Source: Phycisphaerales bacterium (GTDB lineage: Bacteria > Planctomycetota > Phycisphaerae > Phycisphaerales > UBA1924). From it: a DNA stretch of 64,000 nt. Shown piece after piece: positions 16,530-25,117 of this stretch. The translations under genes were made by a program, and so were the position numbers. The stretch spans positions 1 through 64,000 of the forward strand of contig JAVJVK010000004.1 of NCBI GenBank assembly GCA_040221175.1, in the 5' to 3' direction. The first letter of the stretch is position 1. Each line of letters opens with the position of its first letter. The notes beneath the pieces were generated by a model. The model was not told the origin of the DNA, did no database searches, and saw only the letters and a program-made list of their open reading frames with translations.

Positions 16530-17885
16530 ATGGACGCGTTTGTAATCGAGGGCGGCAAGCCCATTTCCGGCAGATTCGAGGTTCACGGCTCGAAGAACGC
16601 AGCCCTTCCGATGCTGGCGGCGGCCCTGCTCACGGACGAGCCCGTCGAACTCTCGGACGTCCCCAGGCTCGAAGACATCTCGAACATGCTCCGACTGCTG
16701 GCCGAGTTGGGCGTGGACGTTACCGAGCAGGACGGCCCCAGCCGCGGCGGACGCCTGGTCCGCACGGTGGTCACCGATACGAGCCTGAGCCACGCCCGAT
16801 ACGACATCGTCCGCACGATGCGCGCCGGTGTGTGCGTCCTGGGCCCCATGCTGGCGCGTCGCGGCGAGGCTCGCATCTCCATGCCGGGCGGCTGCGCGAT
16901 CGGTCCTCGCCCCATCGATCTGCACCTGAAGGGCCTGGCGGCCCTGGGAGCGTCGATCAGCCTTTCTAATGGCGATGTCGTTGCCAAGGCCCCTGCGGGC
17001 GGCCTGAAGGGCGCCACGGTCTTTCTGGGCGGCCCCTTTGGCTCCACGGTGCTCGGCACGGCGAACATCATGAGCGCCGCCACCCTGGCCCATGGCCGAA
17101 CCGTGATCGAATCGGCGGCCTGCGAGCCCGAAGTGGTCGATCTGGGCCGGCTGCTCCAGAGCATGGGCGCCCGCATTTCGGGCCTGGGTACGCCCCGCAT
17201 CGTTATCGATGGGGTCGAGCAATTGGACGGCGCCACCCGGCGGATCATGCCCGATCGCATTGAAGCGGGCACCTATGCGATGGCGGCGGCCATGACGCGG
17301 GGCGAACTGACGATCGCCAACTGGCCCGTGGATGCTCTTGTCGGTCCCTTCGAGATGCTCCGGGCAGCGGGCATCGAGCTCGAACTGAGCGAACACGCCC
17401 CGCTCGAGACCACCGGGGGTGATTCGATCCGTGCGACCGCGTTCGTTCGTCGGACGGGAGCGCTCAGGCCGGTGGAACTGACTACCCAGCCGTTCCCCGG
17501 ATTCCCGACGGACCTGCAGGCCCAGGCTCTGGCTCTGCTGACGTTGGCCGATGGAAACTCGATCATCACCGAGAAGATCTTCCCCGAGCGATTCCTGCAC
17601 GTGGCCGAGTTGCTACGCATGGGCGCCCAGATCATCCGCCACGGCCCCACAGCGGTCATCAGCGGCGTCCCGAAGCTCGTGGGCGCGCCCGTCATGGCGA
17701 GCGACCTGCGAGCGTCGGCTGGCCTGGTCCTGGCGGGGCTGGCCGCCCGCGGACGCACGATCGTGCGACGCGTGTACCACCTCGATCGTGGCTACCAGCG
17801 CATGGACGAGTACCTCAACGGACTGGGCGCCGACATCCAGCGGGTGAACGAGAAGTCGCTCGAAGAGGTCGCCGTGCCGGTCTAG
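16530..17885 (+). CDS. murA: UDP-N-acetylglucosamine 1-carboxyvinyltransferase
   Basis: 451 residues; first committed step of peptidoglycan synthesis, adding enolpyruvate from PEP to UDP-GlcNAc in the cytoplasm. Seen: 'VHGSKNAALPMLAAALL' (18-34) with catalytic Lys/Asn, 'PGGCAIGPRPIDLHLKGL' (119-136) with the PEP-binding Cys122 (the fosfomycin target) and the basic 'RPIDLH' motif, and 'DRIEAGTYAMAAA' with the catalytic Asp. Length is about 30 residues above E. coli MurA, mostly in loops near 70-80 and 300. Its 3' end overlaps the convergent Trm112 gene by four bases. Confidence 0.96.
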   Translation: MDAFVIEGGKPISGRFEVHGSKNAALPMLAAALLTDEPVELSDVPRLEDISNMLRLLAELGVDVTEQDGPSRGGRLVRTVVTDTSLSHARYDIVRTMRAGVCVLGPMLARRGEARISMPGGCAIGPRPIDLHLKGLAALGASISLSNGDVVAKAPAGGLKGATVFLGGPFGSTVLGTANIMSAATLAHGRTVIESAACEPEVVDLGRLLQSMGARISGLGTPRIVIDGVEQLDGATRRIMPDRIEAGTYAMAAAMTRGELTIANWPVDALVGPFEMLRAAGIELELSEHAPLETTGGDSIRATAFVRRTGALRPVELTTQPFPGFPTDLQAQALALLTLADGNSIITEKIFPERFLHVAELLRMGAQIIRHGPTAVISGVPKLVGAPVMASDLRASAGLVLAGLAARGRTIVRRVYHLDRGYQRMDEYLNGLGADIQRVNEKSLEEVAVPV

Positions 17886-18079
17886 GCCTGAAGCTTCTCG
17901 GCAGCCGAGGGAACGAGGACCGGAATGCCCCCGCGAACCGGGTATCGGAGGGGTTCGCCCACGACGCGGATCCAGCATCCGTCCGGCTCGAGCTGCAAGG
18001 GCTTCCCCGTGACGGGGCAGCGAAGTTGCTCGGGTAGCTGCGCTTGGTCGGCGTGGTCTTGAGGTTGGTTACTCTTCAT
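17882..18079 (-). CDS. Trm112-like zinc-ribbon family small protein
   Basis: 65 residues. The core 'LRCPVTGKPLQLEPDGCWI...GEPLRYPVRGGIPVLVPSAAEKLQ' matches the bacterial Trm112/YcaR family. The usual CPxC knuckle is reduced to CPVT, leaving Cys21 and Cys35, so zinc binding may be lost. Relatives elsewhere act as small partners of methyltransferases; the partner here is unknown. Its ATG lies 11 bp inside the HPr gene, so it is the last gene of the hpf-ptsN-ptsH unit. Confidence 0.8.
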   Translation of the reverse strand: MKSNQPQDHADQAQLPEQLRCPVTGKPLQLEPDGCWIRVVGEPLRYPVRGGIPVLVPSAAEKLQA

Positions 18080-18344
18080 CGAAGCCTCGCGCGAACAGAT
18101 CCGAAAGGGCCTTGCAGGCCTCGTCCGCGTCGTCGCCGCGTGCGATGACCTCCAGTTCGACGCCCTGCGTCGCGGCCAGGAGCATGATCTGCATGATCGA
18201 CTTGCCGTCGATCTCCTGATCGTCGCGCTTGAGCGCAATCTGGCTCTTGAACTGCTGGGCGCAGTCGGCAACCGCCGTCGCGGGGCGTGCGTGCAGCCCG
18301 AGACGGTTGACGACCTTCACCTTGGCGGCGCACTCCTTGGCCAA
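18069..18344 (-). CDS. ptsH: phosphocarrier protein HPr
   Basis: 91 residues. It accepts phosphate from enzyme I and passes it to EIIA. Active-site 'NRLGLHARPA' with His18, and 'DGKSIMQIMLLA' with Ser49, the residue targeted by HPr kinase in other bacteria. Acidic C-terminus. It lies 26 bp after ptsN on the same strand. No sugar permease is present in the window, which fits a regulatory (PTS-Ntr-type) system; enzyme I is not in this window. Confidence 0.95.
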   Translation of the reverse strand: MAKECAAKVKVVNRLGLHARPATAVADCAQQFKSQIALKRDDQEIDGKSIMQIMLLAATQGVELEVIARGDDADEACKALSDLFARGFDEE

Positions 18345-18370
18345 TCCGTATCTCCGTGGCGAAGCGGTGC

Positions 18371-18853
18371 TCAGCCGGGCAGCTTCTGGTGGTCGGCCTC
18401 GTGGAGCAACTCGATGATCTCCTCGCGCGTGGATGCCTGCCTCAGGAATCGCCGGAAGGTCTCATTGCCCAGGCTCTTGAAGATGACCTCCATGGCCTTG
18501 AGGTGGTCTTCGGGGCTGTTCTCCGGGCTGAGCAGGAGCACGACCGAATAGACCGGCTGCCGGTCGAGGGCGCTGAAGTCGATGCCCTTGCTGCTCCGCG
18601 CCACGCCCGCGGCCATCTTCGAAACGCCCGGGTGCTTGACGTGTGGGACGGCTACGCCACGCCCGAAGCCGGTCGAGCCCTTGCGCTCACGCTCGAGCAC
18701 CGCCGCCACGAGCTCGTCGCGATGTTCGGCCTTGGCGGCCCCCGCGGCCACCAGGGCGTCGATGATCTCGACGATGGCGTCATCTCGCTCGGTTGCCTCC
18801 AACTCGGGCAACACCGCTTCGGGATTCACGATCTCGGTAAGCTTCATGGCCAT
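18371..18853 (-). CDS. ptsN: PTS EIIA(Ntr)-like protein
   Basis: 160 residues, EIIA-2/mannitol-fructose type fold. The phosphorylation motif is 'GFGRGVAVPHVKHPGV' with His71, and the family signature 'RERKGSTGFG' precedes it. It starts two bases after the hpf stop. A second ATG six bases later (MKLTE) is equally possible. EIIA(Ntr) proteins regulate potassium, nitrogen and stress systems by their phosphorylation state. Its neighbours hpf and ptsH support that reading, as in the rpoN-hpf-ptsN arrangement of proteobacteria, though rpoN itself is 32 kb away here. Confidence 0.92.
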   Translation of the reverse strand: MAMKLTEIVNPEAVLPELEATERDDAIVEIIDALVAAGAAKAEHRDELVAAVLERERKGSTGFGRGVAVPHVKHPGVSKMAAGVARSSKGIDFSALDRQPVYSVVLLLSPENSPEDHLKAMEVIFKSLGNETFRRFLRQASTREEIIELLHEADHQKLPG

Positions 18854-18855
18854 AA

Positions 18856-19173
18856 CTAGTGCGCCTGCCTCTTCTGCACCTTGACCTTGTCGTGCAGATC
18901 GCTCAGCTGGCGGATGCCCTTGTGCTGCACGGAATCGATCACGCCGTAGAGATCCCCACCCTTGTCCTTGCTGACCAGGTCGCCGTGGTGCTCGACGTCG
19001 ACGATCAGTTCGACGTCGAACGAGTCTCCGGTCGAGGTCGTGTGGTGCTCGATCGTCCAGGTCACCGACTGGATGCGGTCGTAGAAGCGAGTGAGCTTCT
19101 CGGACTTCTCCTCGGCGTGCTGGCGGATCGCGTCGGTGATCGTGATGTGACGGCCGACGACTTCGATGCGCAT
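18856..19173 (-). CDS. hpf: ribosome hibernation promoting factor, short form
   Basis: 105 residues with the beta-alpha-beta fold of HPF/YfiA: 'MRIEVVGRHITITDAIRQHAEEKSEKLTRFYDRI' then 'VTWTIEHH' and 'DVELIVDVEHHGDLVSKDKGGDLYGVIDSVQHKGIRQLSDLHDKVKVQK'. Without the long C-terminal dimerisation domain it is a short-type HPF that binds idle 30S subunits. An AAGGGAT ribosome site lies upstream of the ATG at 19173. It is the first gene of the hpf-ptsN-ptsH-Trm112 run, 40 bp after the DUF502 gene. Confidence 0.92.
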   Translation of the reverse strand: MRIEVVGRHITITDAIRQHAEEKSEKLTRFYDRIQSVTWTIEHHTTSTGDSFDVELIVDVEHHGDLVSKDKGGDLYGVIDSVQHKGIRQLSDLHDKVKVQKRQAH

Positions 19174-19213
19174 GGTGTCTATCCCTTCTATCCGGCTGTT
19201 CGTGCCGGTGTGC

Positions 19214-20092
19214 TCAAGCATACCCACCCGGGCGATCGGGACGCGTGGCGGGAGCCTGGGACGCCGTCTGCGGCGTCCGGGACTGGGCCACCTGCGGCTC
19301 GACGGTCGTCGGGGGGGTAAACCGGTCGGGAACCAGCGTCCCGCCGGTGATGAAGAAACGGATGGCCTCGTCGATGGACATCGGCACGTCGATGGCCTCG
19401 TCGCGGGGCACGGTAATCGCAAAGCCGGTAAAGGGCGTGGGCGTGGAGGGAATGAAGACCGCAATGCACGGGACGCCGGTCGCCTCGTGGATGGTCGAAA
19501 TCGAGTCGCTGGTGACCAGCCCCATGGTCCAGATGCCGCGACGGGGGTACTGGACCATCACGACGCGGCGAAAGGCGACCTTGCGTTCGCCCATGATCAG
19601 TTCGACCACCTGCTTGACGTGGGGATAGACCTGCTTGAATCCGGGAATCTGGGCGATCAGACGCTCGACGCGCGCGTAGACCCGGCGGCCGAGGTAGTTT
19701 CCCAGCAACAGGCCGGCCAGGTAGATCAACATGATGGCCACCAGCAGGCCGGCCGCCTGGAGGTACCAGTGCTGGTTCCAGAACTCGCCCAACTGCTTTC
19801 GGACCAGGTGCTCGCGCACCGCGGTGGTCGATCGGCCGCGGAAGGGCCTGCCCTCGGGCGACGCGAGGAATTCGTCGATCTCGCCCGGCTCGACCAGCAT
19901 GAACTCGGGCCGCTGGTCTTCGGGCGTCACCCTTGGGGCAATCTCCACCACGACAACGCGGATGCCGCGATTGATGGGCTCGGCGACGTTGTTGAAGAGG
20001 AAGACAAACGCCTGCCAGAGCAACCACAGCGTCAGGATGGAGGGAAGGAGCACTGCCAGACCGCGCCCGAAGAACCGCTTGAAGTCCTCCAT
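19214..20092 (-). CDS. DUF502 family inner-membrane protein
   Basis: 292 residues. Two transmembrane segments ('GLAVLLPSILTLWLLWQAFVFLF', about 11-33, and 'YLQAAGLLVAIMLIYLAGLLLGNYLG', about 110-135) frame an extra loop, then the DUF502 core 'IPGFKQVYPHVKQVVELI' and 'VVMVQYPRRGIWTMGLVTSD' followed by 'VFIPSTPTPFTGFAITVPRDEAIDVPMSIDEAIRFFITGG'. Function unknown; it is a conserved integral membrane family. The tail is Pro/Thr-rich. ATG 20092 is preferred over a GTG seven codons earlier because AGGAAAG sits eight bases upstream. Confidence 0.88.
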   Translation of the reverse strand: MEDFKRFFGRGLAVLLPSILTLWLLWQAFVFLFNNVAEPINRGIRVVVVEIAPRVTPEDQRPEFMLVEPGEIDEFLASPEGRPFRGRSTTAVREHLVRKQLGEFWNQHWYLQAAGLLVAIMLIYLAGLLLGNYLGRRVYARVERLIAQIPGFKQVYPHVKQVVELIMGERKVAFRRVVMVQYPRRGIWTMGLVTSDSISTIHEATGVPCIAVFIPSTPTPFTGFAITVPRDEAIDVPMSIDEAIRFFITGGTLVPDRFTPPTTVEPQVAQSRTPQTASQAPATRPDRPGGYA

Positions 20093-20266
20093 GAAGCTTT
20101 CCTGGCGTGCCACGCGACAGATCCCCTTCAGCGTTGGACCGTTCGGCGACGCAGGATTCGGCTAGGGAGTGCTGGGCTTCGAGCCCCACTGACGGCGGGG
20201 CCGCGCGGGCGGGAACGCCGACGCTCCGTGCCGGCTCCTGGTCCAGGCGGATCGGGTCCGGAGGAA

Positions 20267-20340
20267 TGGGCCTGACAGGATTCGAACCTGTGACCTCACC
20301 GTTATCAGCGGTGCGCTCTGACCAACTGAGCTACAAGCCC
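20267..20340 (-). tRNA. tRNA-Ile(GAU)
   Basis: On the minus strand: acceptor GGGCTTG/CAGGCCC (one G-U pair), D arm GCTC...GAGC, anticodon stem with loop carrying GAT, T arm around GTTCGAAT, and discriminator A. CCA is not encoded. It is a stand-alone gene rather than part of an rRNA spacer, since no rRNA flanks it. Confidence 0.95.
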
Positions 20341-20453
20341 GGACCGCCGAGTGTATCGGCTCTTCGGCGTGAGTCAACGATACGCAACGCCCCTTCAGGC
20401 CGACCCACCGCGTAGCCTTGGGCCCAAGGAGGGACGCACCAGCGTCCGAGTAC

Positions 20454-21803
20454 ATGCCGAACACCATGCTCAGTCGATTGCGGAGGGCCCTCCCCCTCGC
20501 CACCCGCGTCCTGGCCGGGATCCTGCTGCTTGGCGGGGCGATCGGCCTGTTCCAGATTCTCAAGGCCACCAAGGCCGATCCCGCCCTCAGCGAAGAGGCG
20601 GGGCTGCCGCCGTTGGTTCGAACCGTCGAGGTCCAGCGGGTCGAGACGGCCCGTCCCTGGACCGGCTACGGCACGGTTCGAGTCATGACCTCCGCCCGTG
20701 TGGCCGTCCAGGTGGCCGGCCGGGTCGTCCATCGGCCCGATTCGATCGAGGCGGGACTGTCCGTCGAGCGGGGAGACCTGATCGTCCGGATCGATGCCAG
20801 CGACTTTGAGCGGAGGGTGACGGCTCTTGAGGGCGCGGTGGCGGCGCTCGACGCCCAGCTCGATCAGTTGGACGTCGAGGCCGCCTCGCTTGACGAGCAA
20901 CTCACCCTGGTCCTCGAGGAAGCTGAGATCGCCCAGCGGGAGTACGAGCGTGCCCGCGACATCTACGAGACCCGCGGCGCCGGCACGCCCACCGAGGTCG
21001 ACCAGAAGCTCGCTGCCTACCGGCGGGCCGCCCGCGAAGCTGCGGCCCTGGAGCAGCAGTCCAAGTCGATCCCCGCCCGTCGCGCCGCCCTTGAGGCCAA
21101 TCTTTCGTCGCAGCGGGCCGAGTTGGGCCTCGCACGCCAGGACCTGGAACGGGCGACCGTCAATGCTCCTATTTCGGGGATGCTCCAGGATGTCTCCCTG
21201 GATGAAGGCGACTTCGCACGCGTGGGTGACCCGGCGGTCCGCATCGTCGATCTGCGTCGCCTTGAACTGCCGCTGCTGCTGCCGGCATCGGCCGCCGGCG
21301 ATATTTCGATCGGCGACGAGGTCGAGATCAGCCTCGAATCGGGTTCGGATGCCCGTTGGAACGGGCGCATAACCCGACTGGCGCCAGAGGCGGATGCGCA
21401 GACGCGATCGATCCGGGTATTCGTCGAGATCGTTCAGGAATTGGAGCGCGACGACCGCGGGATGCTGTCGCCCACCAACGGCGTCATCCTGCGACCGGGC
21501 ATGTTCGTCGTGGGCCGGGTGCTGCCGAGTCGGCCCACGGCACACCTGTTCGTGCCGCGACGCGCGGTCGTGCAATCGGGTGTGCTCGTCGCGGAGCTCA
21601 ACTCGCCCGCCCGTGCCCGCCGGGTCGACGTGCAGACGCTCTTTGCGCTCGAAGGGCAGATCGAAGGTGGCCCGACCGACGAGCAGCAGTGGCTGGCCGT
21701 GCAGGCCGACCTGCGTGAGGGCGAATCCGTGCTGGTCTCGAACCTCGACGACCTTCGGGATGGCTCTCCGATCCGCGTCGGCGAGCCCAAGGAATCGCCA
21801 TGA
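20454..21803 (+). CDS. RND efflux periplasmic adaptor (membrane fusion protein)
   Basis: 449 residues. The N-terminal anchor 'LATRVLAGILLLGGAIGLFQIL' (about 12-33) is followed by lipoyl-like and coiled-coil segments ('EGAVAALDAQLDQLDVEAASLDEQLTLVLEEAEIAQREYERARD', about 125-175), the second lipoyl strand 'ATVNAPISGMLQDVSLDEGDFARVGDPAVRIVDL', and beta-barrel and C-terminal domains. It links the inner-membrane pump to an outer component. Its stop overlaps the pump gene (ATGA). ATG 20454 is chosen; an ATG 12 bases later is also possible. GGAGGG near 20428 is too far upstream to serve either. Confidence 0.9.
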   Translation: MPNTMLSRLRRALPLATRVLAGILLLGGAIGLFQILKATKADPALSEEAGLPPLVRTVEVQRVETARPWTGYGTVRVMTSARVAVQVAGRVVHRPDSIEAGLSVERGDLIVRIDASDFERRVTALEGAVAALDAQLDQLDVEAASLDEQLTLVLEEAEIAQREYERARDIYETRGAGTPTEVDQKLAAYRRAAREAAALEQQSKSIPARRAALEANLSSQRAELGLARQDLERATVNAPISGMLQDVSLDEGDFARVGDPAVRIVDLRRLELPLLLPASAAGDISIGDEVEISLESGSDARWNGRITRLAPEADAQTRSIRVFVEIVQELERDDRGMLSPTNGVILRPGMFVVGRVLPSRPTAHLFVPRRAVVQSGVLVAELNSPARARRVDVQTLFALEGQIEGGPTDEQQWLAVQADLREGESVLVSNLDDLRDGSPIRVGEPKESP

Positions 21804-24800
21804 GCCTGCCTGCCTTCGGTGTCCGCAAGCCCGTGGTGGCCAACCTGGTGATGTTCGCGATCATCGGCGCCGGCGTGTTGCTGGGCCTTGGTCTGCGTCG
21901 GGAATTCTTCCCCGAAGTCAGGCCCAACCGCGTCGTCGTGTCTGCGCCATATCCGGGTGCATCTCCCGATGAAATCGAGCGTTCACTGGCGATCAAGATC
22001 GAGGATCGAGTCGCTGACCTGCGTGACGTGGTCGAGATCAATACCACGGTCACCGAGGGCAGCGCGCAGCTCATCATCGAGTTCGAAGACTCGATCGATA
22101 TTGACGAAGCGGTCAGCGACGTCAAGCGCGAGGTCGACGCGCTCCAAGACCTGCCCGAGCAGTCCGAACGAATCATCGTCGACAAGCTCGAGCCCAATCT
22201 ACCCGCCGTCATCCTATCGATTTATGGCGACACGAGCGAGCGGGCCCTCAAGGAAGCCGCGCTGGCGATTCGCGAAGACTTGCGTGCGCTGCCGGGCATG
22301 GCCGACGTCACGATCGACGGTATTCGGACCGATGAGATCCGCGTCTCGGTCAGGCCGCAAGCCATGGTCGAGCATGGCCTCAGCCTGCCGATGATTGCCG
22401 ACCGCGTGCGCGCTGCTATGCGCGAGTTGCCCGGCGGTACGGTTCGCACCGGCACGCAGACGCTTTCGGTTCGCACCGTTCGTGTCGAAGAAGACGCTCA
22501 ACTGGTCGCCGACATCGTGGTCAAGAGCGAGGGCGGTCGCGTGCTGCGGCTGGGCGACATTGCCGACGTTGTCTACGGCTTCCGCGATACGGACCTGATC
22601 ACCCGGCTTGAGGGCAAGCCCGCCGTTTCACTGACGTGCTTTCAGGTGGGCGATACGGACGTGGTCAAGATTGCCGAGCTCACGAAGGCCTACACGGCCG
22701 GCATGCGTGGTGAATCGCTGGAACTCACGATCGGCGAGCGCATTGCAAGGGTGATGCGAGACCTGCAAAACCAGCGGCTGGAGGCGCAGGGCAAGCCACT
22801 GGATCTCAGCCCTGTCTCGGATCGATTGCTTGCCTACGAAGCAGGGCAGAAGTGGATGGGTCGCCTCCCGGGTGAGGCTCGTATCACCACCGATCTCGCG
22901 CGATTCGTCACGGGTCGGCTCGAATTGCTCACGCGAAATGCGCTGCAGGGCGGTGCGTTGGTGTTCCTGGTGCTCGTGCTGCTTCTGAACTGGCGCGTGT
23001 CATTCTGGGTTGCCATCGGGCTGATTATTTCATTGGCCGGGACGATCGCCATGATGCGCATGACCGGCATCACGCTGAACCTGCTCACGATGTTCGGGCT
23101 GATCGTGGTCATCGGCATCCTGGTCGACGACGCCATCGTGGTCGCCGAGAACATCGTGGCGCGGCACGAAGAGGGCATGCCACCGATGCAAGCCGCCATC
23201 GAGGGCGCCGGGCAGGTCAGCTGGCCCGTGGTGACGACCGTGCTCACGACGGTGTTCGCCTTCCTGCCGCTCGCACTGATCGAGGGCCAGATCGGCGACT
23301 TCCTGGCGGCCCTACCCGTGGTCGTGGCCGTCGCGTTGCTCGTGTCGCTGGTTGAGTGCCTGTTCATCCTTCCCAGCCACATGGCGCACACGTTGCGCGC
23401 CACCGATCGAGCCGAACGCTCGGGCAAGGTCTCCAGGCTGGAACGATTCGAGGCGCGCTACGACCACTGGCGAGACAGGCTCTTCTCGCGGCTGCTCATC
23501 CCACACTACACCCGCATGCTCGTACGATGCATCCGGTACCGATACCTGACTCTCTCGGCCGCCATTGCGATCGTGATCGCCTCGGCTGCGATGGTCGCCG
23601 GCGGCCGCCTTGAGTTCATCTTCTTCGAAACCGAAGACGCCGAATCGGTGAACGTCACGCTGCGCATGCCCATCGGCACGCCCGTGGGAGAAACCGATGC
23701 CATCGTACGCCGCATCGAGCAGGCAGCGTTCGACCAGCCCGAAGTGGCCAGCGCCTATTCGTCGGTGGGCTCCATCGGCGACGTCAACGGCGAGGGCGGG
23801 GACCTCAGCCAGCCACACCTGGGCCAGATCTTCCTGGAATTGAACCCGGTCGAACAACGCGACCGCACCAGCAACGACGTCATCCTGGCCATCCGCGAAC
23901 AACTCGGTGAACTGCCGGGCGTCAAGAGCCTGCGATTCGAGCCAATCGGCGGCGGGCCGGGCGGCGTCGCAATCAGCCTGGGCGTGGTCGGCGACAACAC
24001 CGAGCGGGCCACCGTCGTGGTGGAACGGCTCAAAGACATGCTCGACGAGATCGAGGCCGTCTTTGATATCGAAGACGACGCCGATTCCGGCCAGCGGGAG
24101 CTGCGATTCGAACTGAAGGACGGAGCAACGGAACTGGGCTTCACCCGGGCATCGCTGGGCGAACAGATCCGCGGCGCAGTATTCGGGCTCGAGCCGCACA
24201 CGTTTGCCGGCAACCGCGAGGACGTCAAGGTTCGCGTGACGCTGCCAAAGGAGACACGCTCGAGCCCGGTCGCGCTGGAAGATACCTACGTGTTCTCGCC
24301 CGCCGGCCAGGCCGTGCCGCTCATCGAGGTGGCGAGCATCGAGGAGGGCCGCGGCTATGCCACCGTTCGCCGGCTCGACCGTGAACGCATCATAACGGTG
24401 AGCGCCGACGTCAACCGACAGCTTGGCAACCCCGAAGAGATCGTGGCGTCGCTGCGGCCAAAGCTCGTTGCGCTCGAGCGCGAGTTTCCCGGAATTCGCA
24501 TCGTCGAGCGTGGCCGGCAGAAGGACGTGGCCGAGAGCTTTGCCACGCTCCCGCTGGGCATGGCCGTGGCCGCAGGCTTGATCTTCGTGACGCTTGCCTG
24601 GCTGTTCTCCAGCTACCTGCAGCCGCTCATCGTCATGGCGGCCATTCCGTTCGCGACGGTGGGCATGATCTGGGGCCATCTCGCGCTCGGATTCGCCATG
24701 ACCTTCCTCTCGCTCATCGGCTTCGTGGCGCTCTCGGGCATCGTTGTCAATGACTCGCTGATTTTCATGGAGTTCTTCAATGAGCGCAAGAGGCGATCCG

Positions 24801-25117
24801 CGAGCCTGCCCCTTGCACTGATCCGCGCGGGACGGGCGCGTCTGCGGCCCATCCTGCTCACGACCATCACGACCGTCCTGGGCTTGACGCCGCTGATGCT
24901 CGAGCAGTCGTTCCAAGCCCGATTCCTGATCCCCATGGCCATTACGATTGCGTGCGGACTCATGTCGGCCACGGCCATCATCCTGCTCGTTCTGCCGTCG
25001 ATGCTGGCCATCCTCAACGACGTTAAGGTAGCGGCGCGAATGGCGTGGACCGGTTCCAGATCGAAGGTGAGCAACGGCAATGACGCGCTCGATGAGCCGA
25101 CCTCCACGGCTTCGTAG
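21800..25117 (+). CDS. RND efflux pump, AcrB/HAE family
   Basis: 1,105 residues, twelve-helix RND architecture: N-terminal segment 'VANLVMFAIIGAGVLLGLGL', the first periplasmic loop (about 30-380), helices 2-6 ('VFLVLVLLLNWRVSFWVAIGLIISLAGTIAMMR' and 'MFGLIVVIGILVDDAIVVAENI', the latter with the proton-relay Asp pair), a second large loop, and helices 8-12 ('FVALSGIVVNDSLIFMEFFNERKRR'). It exports hydrophobic compounds by proton exchange with the adaptor upstream; substrate unknown. An outer-membrane TolC-like gene is not in the window. The last 38 bases overlap the hydrolase gene. Confidence 0.93.
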   Translation: MSLPAFGVRKPVVANLVMFAIIGAGVLLGLGLRREFFPEVRPNRVVVSAPYPGASPDEIERSLAIKIEDRVADLRDVVEINTTVTEGSAQLIIEFEDSIDIDEAVSDVKREVDALQDLPEQSERIIVDKLEPNLPAVILSIYGDTSERALKEAALAIREDLRALPGMADVTIDGIRTDEIRVSVRPQAMVEHGLSLPMIADRVRAAMRELPGGTVRTGTQTLSVRTVRVEEDAQLVADIVVKSEGGRVLRLGDIADVVYGFRDTDLITRLEGKPAVSLTCFQVGDTDVVKIAELTKAYTAGMRGESLELTIGERIARVMRDLQNQRLEAQGKPLDLSPVSDRLLAYEAGQKWMGRLPGEARITTDLARFVTGRLELLTRNALQGGALVFLVLVLLLNWRVSFWVAIGLIISLAGTIAMMRMTGITLNLLTMFGLIVVIGILVDDAIVVAENIVARHEEGMPPMQAAIEGAGQVSWPVVTTVLTTVFAFLPLALIEGQIGDFLAALPVVVAVALLVSLVECLFILPSHMAHTLRATDRAERSGKVSRLERFEARYDHWRDRLFSRLLIPHYTRMLVRCIRYRYLTLSAAIAIVIASAAMVAGGRLEFIFFETEDAESVNVTLRMPIGTPVGETDAIVRRIEQAAFDQPEVASAYSSVGSIGDVNGEGGDLSQPHLGQIFLELNPVEQRDRTSNDVILAIREQLGELPGVKSLRFEPIGGGPGGVAISLGVVGDNTERATVVVERLKDMLDEIEAVFDIEDDADSGQRELRFELKDGATELGFTRASLGEQIRGAVFGLEPHTFAGNREDVKVRVTLPKETRSSPVALEDTYVFSPAGQAVPLIEVASIEEGRGYATVRRLDRERIITVSADVNRQLGNPEEIVASLRPKLVALEREFPGIRIVERGRQKDVAESFATLPLGMAVAAGLIFVTLAWLFSSYLQPLIVMAAIPFATVGMIWGHLALGFAMTFLSLIGFVALSGIVVNDSLIFMEFFNERKRRSASLPLALIRAGRARLRPILLTTITTVLGLTPLMLEQSFQARFLIPMAITIACGLMSATAIILLVLPSMLAILNDVKVAARMAWTGSRSKVSNGNDALDEPTSTAS

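Noticed and set aside
15276-17600. 774-codon minus-strand frame extending the fibro-slime gene into murA antisense
   Set aside because: The extra N-terminal 450 residues are low-complexity and lie opposite murA. A ribosome site and signal peptide place the real start at 16229.
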